Part shown: positions 33,245-41,946 of the stretch, piece after piece | How positions within the stretch are numbered: position 1 is the stretch's first letter | Layout of the letters: each line of letters opens with the position of its first letter | Source: JAAOZP01 sp038848185 | Lineage (GTDB): Archaea > Thermoproteota > EX4484-205 > JAAOZP01 | Direction of reading: 5' to 3' | Length of the DNA: 64,000 bases | Assembly: GCA_038848185.1 (NCBI GenBank) | Contig: JAWCNV010000002.1 | Coordinates: forward strand, 62,001-126,000 | The notes under the pieces: model-generated | The model's input: only the letters and a program-made list of their open reading frames with translations | Databases searched by the model: none | What the model was told of the DNA's origin: nothing | Made by a program: the position numbers and the translations under genes

Positions 33245-33630
33245 TTCTCAGAGACCAGTTTAGCGTTTACAACACCGTTAGCACCAGGCTTAGAAGTCAC
33301 TAAAGCATTGCCTACCTCAGTCTTTATCAAAGCCCCCTTTGTCACTATTTTCATCCTCCCAAACTCTCTGTTTGCAGGGTTATTAACAACATCCAGTATC
33401 TTGGCCTTGACGACTTTCCCATCGTCAAGCGCAACATTGGCGTGAGAAGCCTGTATAACTCTAATCTTTAAGCCTCCACCTTTGGTCTTAACCTTCTCAA
33501 CACTATTCTCTTCGCCGATCTTGGTTAAAGCTGGAGCTCTGCCAAGCTCATACTTACGTTTACTCCGGTAAGGAGTCTTCTTACCTCCCGTCTTCTTCCT
33601 TTTGAACAAGTCGCCGTGGTATACTGACAA
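33241..33630 (-). CDS. rps8e: Ribosomal protein S8e
   Basis: A 129-aa small-subunit protein found in archaea and eukaryotes. The N-terminal basic stretch GDLFKRKKTGGKKTPYR and the YELG that follows are diagnostic. TTG start at 33630. First gene of the rps8e-srp19-gar1 operon. The upstream divergent region with the smc unit carries the promoter. Confidence 0.95.
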   Translation of the reverse strand: MSVYHGDLFKRKKTGGKKTPYRSKRKYELGRAPALTKIGEENSVEKVKTKGGGLKIRVIQASHANVALDDGKVVKAKILDVVNNPANREFGRMKIVTKGALIKTEVGNALVTSKPGANGVVNAKLVSEK

Positions 33631-33656
33631 CCTGGTTACTGTCTTGGAAAATAACC

Positions 33657-33668
33657 CTTAAAAACTTA
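33657..33668 (+). promoter_or_regulatory. TATA-like box for the smc transcription unit
   Basis: The sequence cttaaaaactta is centred about 30 bp ahead of the ATG at 33693. This places a leaderless start at the short ORF that precedes smc, not at smc itself. Confidence 0.45.
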
Positions 33669-33692
33669 TTCCCAGACTATTCTCTAAGCCCT

Positions 33693-33818
33693 ATGAGGCA
33701 GGGGGATAGCCTAGAAGCAGTTAATCTTCGCGGTAAGAATGGTTCTCCAAGTCAGATTAAAAAGCCTCCAAACATTTTGAGGTTTAATAGTGTTAACCTA
33801 GTGGCGGAGAGGGTTTAA
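33693..33818 (+). CDS. Possible 41-aa small protein or leader peptide upstream of smc
   Basis: The frame runs from ATG 33693 to TAA 33816-33818, ending 3 bp before the TTG start of smc. The product is basic and Asn/Ser/Pro-containing, with no recognised domain. It begins 30 bp after a TATA-like element, so it would be the first translated frame on the smc mRNA, and smc would be translated by reinitiation or coupling. Alternatively the stretch is an untranslated leader. Confidence 0.35.
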   Translation: MRQGDSLEAVNLRGKNGSPSQIKKPPNILRFNSVNLVAERV

Positions 33819-33821
33819 AGA

Positions 33822-36800
33822 TTGAATCTAACGAGGATTGAAATCAGAAACTTCAAGTCAATAGGAAGCCGGCAGGCTGTAACCTTGAGTGGGGGGTTGA
33901 CGGTTCTAACTGGTAGAAACGGTTCTGGTAAATGCGTAGCACCTTGGACACTTGTAGAGCAACCCTGGGGGAGGAAAACTATAGAATCCTTTTTCCAAGA
34001 ATCATGTTCAGAAGGGTTTAGTACCCACTGGGGGGAGGGAGAATACGCGGTTCCTTCTAAAGAAATACCGCTCTTAAGCTATCACCCGTTTCTAGGGGAA
34101 ATTGTTGAAGCAAGAATCAGTGCAATATTCAGAAAACCGTATGATGGGTGGTTGCTTAAAATAGAAACCACTACTGGGAGAAAGATTGAGACAACTCCGG
34201 AGCATAGGCTGATAGTAGCCTATGAGACTAGTGTTCACAGATGGTTAGAGGCATCGCAACTCGCCGCAGGCGCAAGTATAATGGTGCTTGAAAATGGAAA
34301 AACAAATTTCGAAACTATATGCAGAATCGTTAAGAAACGTTGGAGAGGAAAGGTCTATGACGCGTATGTCAAGAACGTTGGCTCATACGTTGCCGGGGAC
34401 GGAATAGTGGTTCATAATAGTAACCTTATTGATGCGATACGTTTCGCACTCGGAGAAAACAACCCTAGACTGCTCAGAACAGACAGGTTATCCTCTCTTG
34501 TTAATGATAACGTGGGTAAAGAGGCTGAAGCATATGTGAAAATAACGATAGATAACAGTGATTTCATGATGCCTGGCCAAGATAAAGTTATCACGGTAGC
34601 TAGGAGAATGGGGCGTGACGGAGAAAGCACGTATTATCTAAACGGCAGAAGGACACCTAAGAACGTTATTGAAGACATGATCTCCTCTACGGGTCTTTCT
34701 GCAAGAGGATATAATATAATACTGCAGGGAGAGATATCTAGGCTAGCTGACAAAAATCCTGTAGAGAGAAGAAAGGAGATTGAGCAGGCACTTGGTTTAG
34801 CTCAGTATGACGAGAAGAAGGCTGAAGCACTAAACAACCTGCAGCAAGCCGATAACAACCTTAGAGTGGCTCAAGCTAGGCTTCAAGAGATCGATAGGAG
34901 AATGCTCCAATTAGAAATGGAGAGAAACATTCTCTTGAGGAGAAGAATGCTTGAAAAAGAAGTTGAAAGAATGCAGATAATTATTAATTCATTGGAGTAC
35001 TGGAGGCTTGTCAAGAGGCTTGACGAAATATCTAGAAGCATCGATAAAAATATTGCCCTGAGAAGTAGGCTTGAAACAGAGCTTGCCTCTAAGCAGGAAA
35101 GTAAGAAGGAGCTTATGGAGAAAATGGAAGAACTTTTAAGGACAGCATCATTAGCCACTCCTGATGCAGAGAAGATTAGGCTTGAATATGAGTTAAGAGA
35201 TTATGAAAGACAACTTAGAGAAGCTGGAGAGAGAATTAAGGAAAACACGAATGAACTTAGTATAGTTAAAAAACAATTATCGAAAACAAGAAGAAAGAAA
35301 GGAAGGATGCAGAAAAAAGTGGCAAGCCTGTTAAAGGATTCTAAAAACCTACTTAGGAAAAACTCTTTAATCAACATTCAGATACTTCGTCTACTAGATG
35401 AAAAAAAGAGGCTTCAGGAAATATATAGAAGGCTGTCTATCGAAATCGCTAATATTGCAAATAGGTTAACCTTAGTAGACAGAGATTTAGATAGAATAGC
35501 TTTAGACGAGAAGAATTCTGAAAAAATGTTAAGGGAAATCCTTGCCCATTATAGTAATCTTAGGAGAAGAATAAAATCCTTAGACAGGAGGAGAGGCAAG
35601 GAGGCTATCAGAAGAAGTAGGATGATTGAAAAACTAACTGATATTGAAAGAGTTTTGACAGAAAGGAGAAAGATATTGGATGAAACTATGAATACCGTTA
35701 AAATCCTAATGAATAGTCTGGATTCGTTTAGAATCGTCTTTGCAAAAGCCTCTGGGATAGCAAGCTACAGAATGCATAGTAGTAGAAGAAGAAAGCTTCT
35801 GGATCTTGTGAAGAAAGTTTCGGAGAAAAAAGATTTAAACATCTACGGAATCCTGAGGGAAAACCTCTGGTTCCCTAAGGACCTGAGTGTGGCTGTTGAA
35901 AGTCTGACTGGAGAATGGCTAGATGCTATACTTGTTAAAAATGCGCTAGACATGCTTTTCTTAGTGAATTTTCTAGGAGAAAAGGGTGTTGGAGTTAAAG
36001 TTGTAACTTCTGAGGGGGAGGTGGTTAGGAGGGAAATACCAATTGAGCTCAGTGGGCGTGGCAAGCATATGATGAACATACTCAAATACCCTAAGAATAT
36101 TGAGAAACATGTTCTGAAACTATTCTGGAATAGTGTGCTGGCTAACAGTGTTGAAGATGCTCTCGTCTTTGCGAAGAATGGTTTTAAAGCAGTAACCTTA
36201 CATGGTGAGGTTTTCACAAGTGAGGGAGGTCTAGTTAGGGAAGATGTTGAAGGAGAATTAGAAGGTCTTAGAAGCCTTGTGAAAAACTTCTCTGAGAAAG
36301 CTGGCGAACTGTCAGAGATACTTGAGACCATGAATAATAATGCGAGACCGGTCTTAAACAGGAAAATACTGGAAGCGTCTGATCTACGAAACAGGCTTTC
36401 TGAAGGGTTGAAAATAATCGATACTCATATGGATGAATTAGGGGAACAGTTGAACACTCTTACCAATGAATACTTAGACGCATCTCGAAGACTCAGCCAG
36501 ATTTTCAGAAGACATGAAGCAGGGAAGAAAAATTCTCTATTAAGAGAAAACCTGAAACTAAAATCTTTAAAGTTAGCTAAGGAGGAGAAGGTGAAGAAGA
36601 TCCGTAGAAGAATAAGGTTGGTTGAAAAAGAATTAGAAAAACTGGAAGATAAAAAAGATCTTGTTAAAAACCGGTTGACAGGAATCGATAACATAATTAC
36701 CAGTTTAAGCAGGAGAATAGAGGATTATGAAAATTTTGAGAAGACGCTTGTTGAGAAAATTTTAAAAATCAAGGAGGAAAACAGGCATATTCTAAGTCAA

Positions 36801-37739
36801 GCAAGTATTTTGAACAAGAGGATTGAAGAGCTTAAGAAGGGTACCGGTGTATTGAAAGAGGTTAAGGAAGAAATAGAGGAGGATACGCATGATGAACTTG
36901 TCGCAACCATTAGAAAAATGGATAGGGAGATTGAAAAGTTGAATATTGAGGTTAACAGTGTTAAGGATGTTGAACGAAGATTGCTGGTTGAGAAAGAGGT
37001 GAATGAGAGTAGGGCTCAAGAGCTTAAAAACAGGATCCCGGGTCAGCCGCTTGAAGTCTCAGAGGACGAGGAGAGTTCAGCTGAACGTTATTTAAACATT
37101 CTTAGAAGCGAATTGGAGAAGGTTCAGGAAGTAAACATGCTTGCCGTAAGTCAGTATGAACAGGAAGTGGATTTTTACAAAAATGCTCTTGAAAGAATTA
37201 ACGAGCTTGAAGACGAAAGGAGGAGCATCCAAGAGTTTATGGAGGATATTGAGAGGAGGAAGAGGGAGGCCTTCCTAGACGGATTGAATAAGATAAACAA
37301 TTATTTCTCAAGCTTCTTTAATAAGATGACTGGTGGCGAAGGATGGCTTCAACTCGAGGACCCTGAGAACCCCTTTGAAGCAGGATTAATGGTCTACGTT
37401 AGATTCCCAGGTAAGGAGGCAAGGGTGATAAGCGGGGTGAGCGGAGGAGAGAAATCTGTAGCAGCATTATGCCTTGTTTTTGCGATGCAAAAACTCTTTC
37501 CAGCAGTGTTTTATATTTTCGACGAGCCTGATGCGCACTTAGACTACGTTAATGTTGAAAGAATGACGGATCTTCTGAAAGAAGTTTCTAAAGACAGCCA
37601 GATAATAATCGTATCCCTAAGGGATGTTGTCGTAAGCAAGGCAGATAAAGTTATAGGAGTATATGTTAAAAACGGTTTCTCCAAATTCATAGAAATGCCT
37701 GTTGGAAAAGCCTTGGAGGAGACGGCGATTGTCGGATGA
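33822..37739 (+). CDS. smc: Chromosome segregation protein SMC, with intein
   Basis: The precursor is 1305 aa; after removal of the 162-aa intein it is 1143 aa, a normal SMC length. Walker A is split as GRNGSGK (31-37), intein (38-199), then SNLIDAIRFALGE (200 onward). The Q-loop is in NIILQGEI. Long coiled coils flank a hinge around residues 650-790 of the precursor (IYGILRENLWFPKDL ... VYTSEGG-type region). The C-terminal head has SGVSGGEKS and IFDEPDAHLD. It condenses and segregates chromosomes with ScpA and ScpB, encoded just downstream. TTG start. ATPase activity requires protein splicing. Confidence 0.96.
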   Translation: MNLTRIEIRNFKSIGSRQAVTLSGGLTVLTGRNGSGKCVAPWTLVEQPWGRKTIESFFQESCSEGFSTHWGEGEYAVPSKEIPLLSYHPFLGEIVEARISAIFRKPYDGWLLKIETTTGRKIETTPEHRLIVAYETSVHRWLEASQLAAGASIMVLENGKTNFETICRIVKKRWRGKVYDAYVKNVGSYVAGDGIVVHNSNLIDAIRFALGENNPRLLRTDRLSSLVNDNVGKEAEAYVKITIDNSDFMMPGQDKVITVARRMGRDGESTYYLNGRRTPKNVIEDMISSTGLSARGYNIILQGEISRLADKNPVERRKEIEQALGLAQYDEKKAEALNNLQQADNNLRVAQARLQEIDRRMLQLEMERNILLRRRMLEKEVERMQIIINSLEYWRLVKRLDEISRSIDKNIALRSRLETELASKQESKKELMEKMEELLRTASLATPDAEKIRLEYELRDYERQLREAGERIKENTNELSIVKKQLSKTRRKKGRMQKKVASLLKDSKNLLRKNSLINIQILRLLDEKKRLQEIYRRLSIEIANIANRLTLVDRDLDRIALDEKNSEKMLREILAHYSNLRRRIKSLDRRRGKEAIRRSRMIEKLTDIERVLTERRKILDETMNTVKILMNSLDSFRIVFAKASGIASYRMHSSRRRKLLDLVKKVSEKKDLNIYGILRENLWFPKDLSVAVESLTGEWLDAILVKNALDMLFLVNFLGEKGVGVKVVTSEGEVVRREIPIELSGRGKHMMNILKYPKNIEKHVLKLFWNSVLANSVEDALVFAKNGFKAVTLHGEVFTSEGGLVREDVEGELEGLRSLVKNFSEKAGELSEILETMNNNARPVLNRKILEASDLRNRLSEGLKIIDTHMDELGEQLNTLTNEYLDASRRLSQIFRRHEAGKKNSLLRENLKLKSLKLAKEEKVKKIRRRIRLVEKELEKLEDKKDLVKNRLTGIDNIITSLSRRIEDYENFEKTLVEKILKIKEENRHILSQASILNKRIEELKKGTGVLKEVKEEIEEDTHDELVATIRKMDREIEKLNIEVNSVKDVERRLLVEKEVNESRAQELKNRIPGQPLEVSEDEESSAERYLNILRSELEKVQEVNMLAVSQYEQEVDFYKNALERINELEDERRSIQEFMEDIERRKREAFLDGLNKINNYFSSFFNKMTGGEGWLQLEDPENPFEAGLMVYVRFPGKEARVISGVSGGEKSVAALCLVFAMQKLFPAVFYIFDEPDAHLDYVNVERMTDLLKEVSKDSQIIIVSLRDVVVSKADKVIGVYVKNGFSKFIEMPVGKALEETAIVG
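33933..34418 (+). mobile_element. Mini-intein in the SMC Walker A motif
   Basis: An in-frame insertion of 162 codons. It starts with Cys (CVAPWTLVE), has the block B TxxH motif as TTPEHR (intein residues 87-92), block F as VYDAYVKNVGSYVAGDG and ends VVHN with the penultimate His and terminal Asn. The next residue is Ser, the +1 nucleophile. Splicing joins GSGK to SN and restores a classic P-loop. Only the Hint splicing domain fits in this length, and there is no LAGLIDADG endonuclease, so the element is no longer self-mobile. The insertion point between Lys and Ser/Thr of the P-loop is a preferred intein site in ATPases. Confidence 0.96.
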
Positions 37740-38415
37740 GGCTCGTGAAGCAACTGACTTAGTATTCGACCTTATTAAGCTTAAGAAGGTAAACCCATGG
37801 GATGTTAAAATTTCAGGAGTTTTAAAACAGCTGTCTAAGGAGCTGCGTGAAAAAGGATACTTACAGTTCACTCTTTCAGGGCTAGTGCTACTAGCCTCAT
37901 CCATAATCTACCTTAGGAAGACAGAGGCACTTCTCTCAATCGACACAGAGAAGCGTAAAGCCCAAGTTGCTGAGGAAGAGGCCCTCGATATTCCTGCCGA
38001 CCTCCTTGAGAAAATAAGCCCTTTAGAAGCCCCCATAAGGCCGGCTCAACCAGTCATAGATCTCGAACACCTTGTGAAAGCATTGTCTGAAATATTGGAG
38101 AAGGCTTACTCAAAGAAGCCTCTGGAGGAGGAACCTCTTCCACCAATTGTCCCTCAAACGGATGATTTCATAAGGGATATTGAGAAAAAGGTTGAGGATT
38201 TCAAAAATACTCTTTATGAAATCATACGTCAGCAGGGCAGGGTTTCAATAGGTTCTCTGCTTGAAGGTAAGAAATCCCTTGAGGCAGCTAGAACATTCAT
38301 CCTAATACTTTTCATCCTGTCAGAGCCTGACTTCGACGTTTTTTTTGAAGACGATGAGTATTATATAGTGATGATGAATGGTTTTGAAGAGCACGGAATA
38401 CAGGAAGAGGATTGA
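37729..38415 (+). CDS. scpA: Segregation and condensation protein A (kleisin)
   Basis: About 228 aa from the TTG at 37729, which has ggagga 8-13 bp upstream; the frame is open to a TTG at 37702. The N-terminal helical domain has the ScpA pattern LVFDLIKLKKVNPWDVKI, then LVLLASSIIYLRKTEALL, a Pro/Glu-rich linker, and a C-terminal winged helix ending near DEYYIVM. ScpA bridges the two SMC heads. It overlaps smc by 11 bp and scpB by 38 bp. Confidence 0.93.
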   Translation: MSDEAREATDLVFDLIKLKKVNPWDVKISGVLKQLSKELREKGYLQFTLSGLVLLASSIIYLRKTEALLSIDTEKRKAQVAEEEALDIPADLLEKISPLEAPIRPAQPVIDLEHLVKALSEILEKAYSKKPLEEEPLPPIVPQTDDFIRDIEKKVEDFKNTLYEIIRQQGRVSIGSLLEGKKSLEAARTFILILFILSEPDFDVFFEDDEYYIVMMNGFEEHGIQEED

Positions 38416-38929
38416 GGCAGCACTCTTCGCATCCGGAAGACCGTTAAGCATAGGTCAGTTAAAGTCAGCAGCAGGAGTCAGAAAGGTTGAGAAGGTTGAA
38501 AATGCTTTAAAGGAACTGGTTGAAGAATACAGGGCGAGAGATACAAGCCTAGAAATAGTGGAGATTGGTGAGGGAAATTACATGCTGAGGGTTAAACCAG
38601 AGTACGGGGGCTTTATTAAGCGGGTAGGGATGAAACCGATGATAAGCCGGGCTGCTTTGAAAACACTTACGTTAATAGGTTTGAAGCAACCAGTTACTCA
38701 ATCAAAGATTATTGGTTTTAGGGGATCACATGCGTATAAGCAGATACGAAGACTGGTCGAAATGGGGCTGATTGAGGCCAGTAGAGCAGGTAGAAGCAAG
38801 TTGCTGAGGCTGACTCCAACTGGGTTAAGCATGTTCGGTGCACGTAGTGACGATGAGCTTAGACAAGCCTTAAGAACCCGTCTTCAACCAGAGCTTTCAG
38901 ATGAGCAGGATAGGAAGGATTCAGGATAA
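38378..38929 (+). CDS. scpB: Segregation and condensation protein B (kite)
   Basis: A 183-aa protein with two winged helices. The first begins RIEAALFASGRPLSIGQLK (ScpB hallmark) and the second includes ALKTLTLIGLKQPVTQSKI followed by GSHAYKQIRRLVEMGLI. It binds the ScpA linker. Translationally coupled to scpA, and overlaps the peptidase gene by 29 bp. A TTG two codons into the frame is an alternative start. Confidence 0.92.
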   Translation: MVLKSTEYRKRIEAALFASGRPLSIGQLKSAAGVRKVEKVENALKELVEEYRARDTSLEIVEIGEGNYMLRVKPEYGGFIKRVGMKPMISRAALKTLTLIGLKQPVTQSKIIGFRGSHAYKQIRRLVEMGLIEASRAGRSKLLRLTPTGLSMFGARSDDELRQALRTRLQPELSDEQDRKDSG

Positions 38930-39947
38930 GCTGAGCAAGACGGGCATAGACCTTCTAGTTTTAAAAGATCAAGCCAACATAGTTTACGCTATTGACTATG
39001 AGCAGCCTCTTTCAGGCATGCTTCTCATACCTAAAAGCGGCGAAGCCAAGCTTTTAACGACTCCTCTTGAGAGCGTTAATCTTCCACAGTCAGTGAACGG
39101 AGTTAAGATTGTTAAACTAGAGAGAGGCGAAAGATATCTTCAGAGGCTTCTAAAAGAGAAGGAGGATGATTTGAAGTACATAGAGTTCGACTCTCTTGAG
39201 ATGCAGGAGGCTTTGAAACTAGAGAAGGAGACGCATACTCTCGTTAAAACAGGCAACAGGATGGTTAGGGAGCTGCGCATGGTTAAGGATACGCGGGAAA
39301 TCGATAAAATGAGGAAGGCAGCGGAGATAGCAAGCCTTACTTTAAGGGAAACCCTAAACGGGTTAAGCGAGGGTTTTACGGAAGTCGAGGTTGCCCGCCA
39401 ATACGATTCTAAGATAGTTTTGAGGGGGGCTTTAAAATCTGCTTTCGAAACAATCGTCGCGTTCGGAGAAAACTCTTCAAACCCTCACGCGATCCCATCC
39501 TCTAGACGGCTTAAACGAGGAGAATGCGTGCTGATAGATGCCGGGGCAGATTATTTGAATTACAAGAGTGACCTTACGAGGACAATAATATTTGGAGAAC
39601 ATTCGAACAGAAAAAGTATTGAAGAGTTGATCGAGGCGGTTGAAGAGTCTAAGAAGGCTGCGGAGAAGAAGGCTTCTCCAGGGGTTAAAGTATGCGAGTT
39701 AGATAGATGTGCCTGCGAGGTTCTTGAGGAATATGGTTTAGGTAAGTATTTTGCACATGGGCTTGGACATGGAGTGGGGCTGGATATTCATGAGCCGCCA
39801 GCAATACATCCATTAAACATGGAGGAACTTAAAGCAGGGAACATCATAACGATAGAGCCCGGTGTCTACATGCCTAGTGTTGGCGGAGTCAGAATAGAGG
39901 ATACTTACCTCATAACTGATTCAGGGCCAGTGAAACTCACTTTTTAA
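38901..39947 (+). CDS. M24-family Xaa-Pro aminopeptidase-like enzyme
   Basis: A 348-aa creatinase-fold peptidase. The N-terminal domain is about 130 residues. The catalytic domain shows the five metal ligands: Asp in LIDAGADYLNYKSDLTRT (two Asp), His in FAHGLGHGVGLDIHEPP, and Glu in ITIEPGVY and VRIEDTYL. It removes N-terminal residues preceding proline (the family assignment fits PepQ/PepP-like enzymes). It starts within the last codons of scpB, the fourth gene of the smc unit. Confidence 0.93.
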   Translation: MSRIGRIQDKLSKTGIDLLVLKDQANIVYAIDYEQPLSGMLLIPKSGEAKLLTTPLESVNLPQSVNGVKIVKLERGERYLQRLLKEKEDDLKYIEFDSLEMQEALKLEKETHTLVKTGNRMVRELRMVKDTREIDKMRKAAEIASLTLRETLNGLSEGFTEVEVARQYDSKIVLRGALKSAFETIVAFGENSSNPHAIPSSRRLKRGECVLIDAGADYLNYKSDLTRTIIFGEHSNRKSIEELIEAVEESKKAAEKKASPGVKVCELDRCACEVLEEYGLGKYFAHGLGHGVGLDIHEPPAIHPLNMEELKAGNIITIEPGVYMPSVGGVRIEDTYLITDSGPVKLTF

Positions 39948-40750
39948 AGGCCGAATCTTCTCTTCCTCTTCTGATATATTCTGATAGCTCTGAGAAGATC
40001 TATCTTCCTGAACTCCGGCCAGTAAACATCCATAAATACTAGCTCACTATAAGCAGACTGCCAAAGTAGGAAGTTGCTAAGCCTTTCTTCGCCAGATGTC
40101 CTGATTATTAGATCCGGGTCAGGCTGAGGTAGATGCGCGGTGTAAAGCCTGTTTGAAATAGTTTCTTCATCTATGCTATCAGGCTTCAACACACCTTCCG
40201 AAATCTCTTTAGCAATATTCTTAACAGCGTCAACTATTTCAGCTCTCCCTCCATATGCGAACGCTATATTCAGGTAGTGCGATGAATAGCCCTCAGTCTC
40301 CTTCTCAATCTCCTCAACAAGTTGCAATATATCCTGAGGTATGAGATCCCTCCTGCCGATTACTTTAAGACGCGTCTTGTTCTCGTGTAGAACACCATTA
40401 TTCATCATTTCAACAAGTTTTTCTTTGAAAAGGCGTAGTATGAGCTCAACCTCGTCAAGCGGTCTTTTAAGGTTCTCGGTTGAGAAGACGTAGAGGGTTA
40501 TTGTGTTTACACCGAGATCATAACACCATTTAAGAATCTCCTCGACTTTCTTAGCTCCGAAAACGTGACCCAACGATTTTTCTAAGCCCTTTGACTCTGC
40601 CCACCTCCTGTTGCCATCCATTATTATACCTATATGGCTGGGTAAGGGCAACTGGCTTACCTGCCTCCTAAGACCTTTTTCGTAAAGCCAGAGCGAGAGC
40701 CTGCTTCTCGAAAGCCTTGCTGCCAGACTGTCTATAAACCCTTGCATCAC
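39944..40750 (-). CDS. uppS: cis-Prenyltransferase (undecaprenyl/dolichyl diphosphate synthase type)
   Basis: A 268-aa enzyme that extends allylic diphosphates with cis double bonds to make the lipid carrier for glycosylation. The signature region has HIGIIMDGNRRWAES with the catalytic Asp, then LYVFSTENLKRP, and the C-terminal PDLIIRTSGEERLSNFLLWQ. It is convergent with the M24 gene (4-bp overlap) and follows the DUF373 gene by 1 bp. Confidence 0.96.
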   Translation of the reverse strand: MMQGFIDSLAARLSRSRLSLWLYEKGLRRQVSQLPLPSHIGIIMDGNRRWAESKGLEKSLGHVFGAKKVEEILKWCYDLGVNTITLYVFSTENLKRPLDEVELILRLFKEKLVEMMNNGVLHENKTRLKVIGRRDLIPQDILQLVEEIEKETEGYSSHYLNIAFAYGGRAEIVDAVKNIAKEISEGVLKPDSIDEETISNRLYTAHLPQPDPDLIIRTSGEERLSNFLLWQSAYSELVFMDVYWPEFRKIDLLRAIRIYQKRKRRFGL

Positions 40751-40751
40751 G

Positions 40752-41870
40752 CTAGCTTATTGCCGGGGTTATTTTAAGCCTTTTCGAAAAAACAGGGAGA
40801 AGCCTTACTATGAGGATCACGAGAACGTTGACAGCGTACACCAACACTAGGGTGAGCAGGCTGACGTACAGCAGTGTTCTAAGCTCGAATGAGGGGGTTG
40901 ATGCAGCCAGCCCAAGGGTTTTAAGCAGCGGGGCAAGCGTCATTATGTTTGCAAGCACTGTAAGAGAATCCTGAATGCTTGAAGCAGTCAGAGGATACTT
41001 TATGGATCCGCTTAAAAGAGTTATCGCAACTCCGAAGAGCAGAACCTCGATAATCTGCGAGATGATCCTTCCGACAAGAGCCATGAAAGACTCGTTAGGT
41101 AGAGGCGTGATTGAATAGCCTGTAAAAAGCGAGAAGAGAATTAAAGAGAGGCCTGTAAACAAGAATAGTGTTTTAAACGTCAGAATTATTGGAGGCAGAT
41201 CCTTTCCGAATACCTGTTGGAGACCTGTTGAAATCCACTTATCTAAGTCAAACCCTTTTATTAAAACCGCTATACCTATAAGAACCCAGAAAGCAGTGTT
41301 AACCTCTCTGGAGGAGCCGAAGTAGTTTAGTATTGTTAAAAAGGTTATTAGGAAACCCCCGAGGCCGAGCAACCATTTCTTAAACCTTGGGTCGGTGAAA
41401 AGCATCTTCAAATATCTTCCGAAAACTATGTAGGACTCTTCTATAGCGCGGCTCTGCTTTACAACGACTCTTTTTACACCTGCCAGCGGGAGCCTCGCTT
41501 TTAGAACCGGCTCTACATCCTCCTCACCGAAGCCGTCAGTCACAACATATACCTCTGAAGGATTGAACGAGTTTGCAACTCGAGTTATTTCACTGATAGC
41601 TTTCCGAGAAGCCTCCAAACCACCGTCTTTTAAGCCGCTGATTACGCTGACCTCTGTCAGATAGCCAGCCTGAGAAAGCTCGTCGGAAAGCCTGATGGAG
41701 GCGAACATGGCGTTTGAGTCAGCTTCCTCCGAGTCGATTAGGGCAAGCTTCTCAGCAGCTTTCAATACATTTTCTCTCCCAACTATAGGGGTCTTTAAGC
41801 CGGTTTTCCGACCTACATCATCATCTAGGTCAACGCATAGGATTAGAGCTCTCTTAGTGTTCTCCTCCAA
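40752..41870 (-). CDS. DUF373-family membrane protein
   Basis: A 372-aa protein with an N-terminal soluble alpha/beta domain (ALILCVDLDDDVGRKTG at the start, typical of DUF373) and six or seven membrane segments from about residue 165 onward. It is conserved across archaea with no known biochemical role. Its repeated neighbourhood with uppS here suggests a link to prenyl-lipid or envelope processes, but that is inference. Confidence 0.88.
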   Translation of the reverse strand: MEENTKRALILCVDLDDDVGRKTGLKTPIVGRENVLKAAEKLALIDSEEADSNAMFASIRLSDELSQAGYLTEVSVISGLKDGGLEASRKAISEITRVANSFNPSEVYVVTDGFGEEDVEPVLKARLPLAGVKRVVVKQSRAIEESYIVFGRYLKMLFTDPRFKKWLLGLGGFLITFLTILNYFGSSREVNTAFWVLIGIAVLIKGFDLDKWISTGLQQVFGKDLPPIILTFKTLFLFTGLSLILFSLFTGYSITPLPNESFMALVGRIISQIIEVLLFGVAITLLSGSIKYPLTASSIQDSLTVLANIMTLAPLLKTLGLAASTPSFELRTLLYVSLLTLVLVYAVNVLVILIVRLLPVFSKRLKITPAIS

Positions 41871-41946
41871 TAGGTGTCTTTAAGAATAATAGTATGCTTA
41901 TTATTAAAAGCTTTTGCGTGTTTAATTCTTCTAAAACGACTATAAG

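Noticed and set aside
33822..37739. Frameshift or assembly insertion in smc
   Set aside because: The extra 162 codons are in frame and show all intein splicing motifs at a known type of insertion site.
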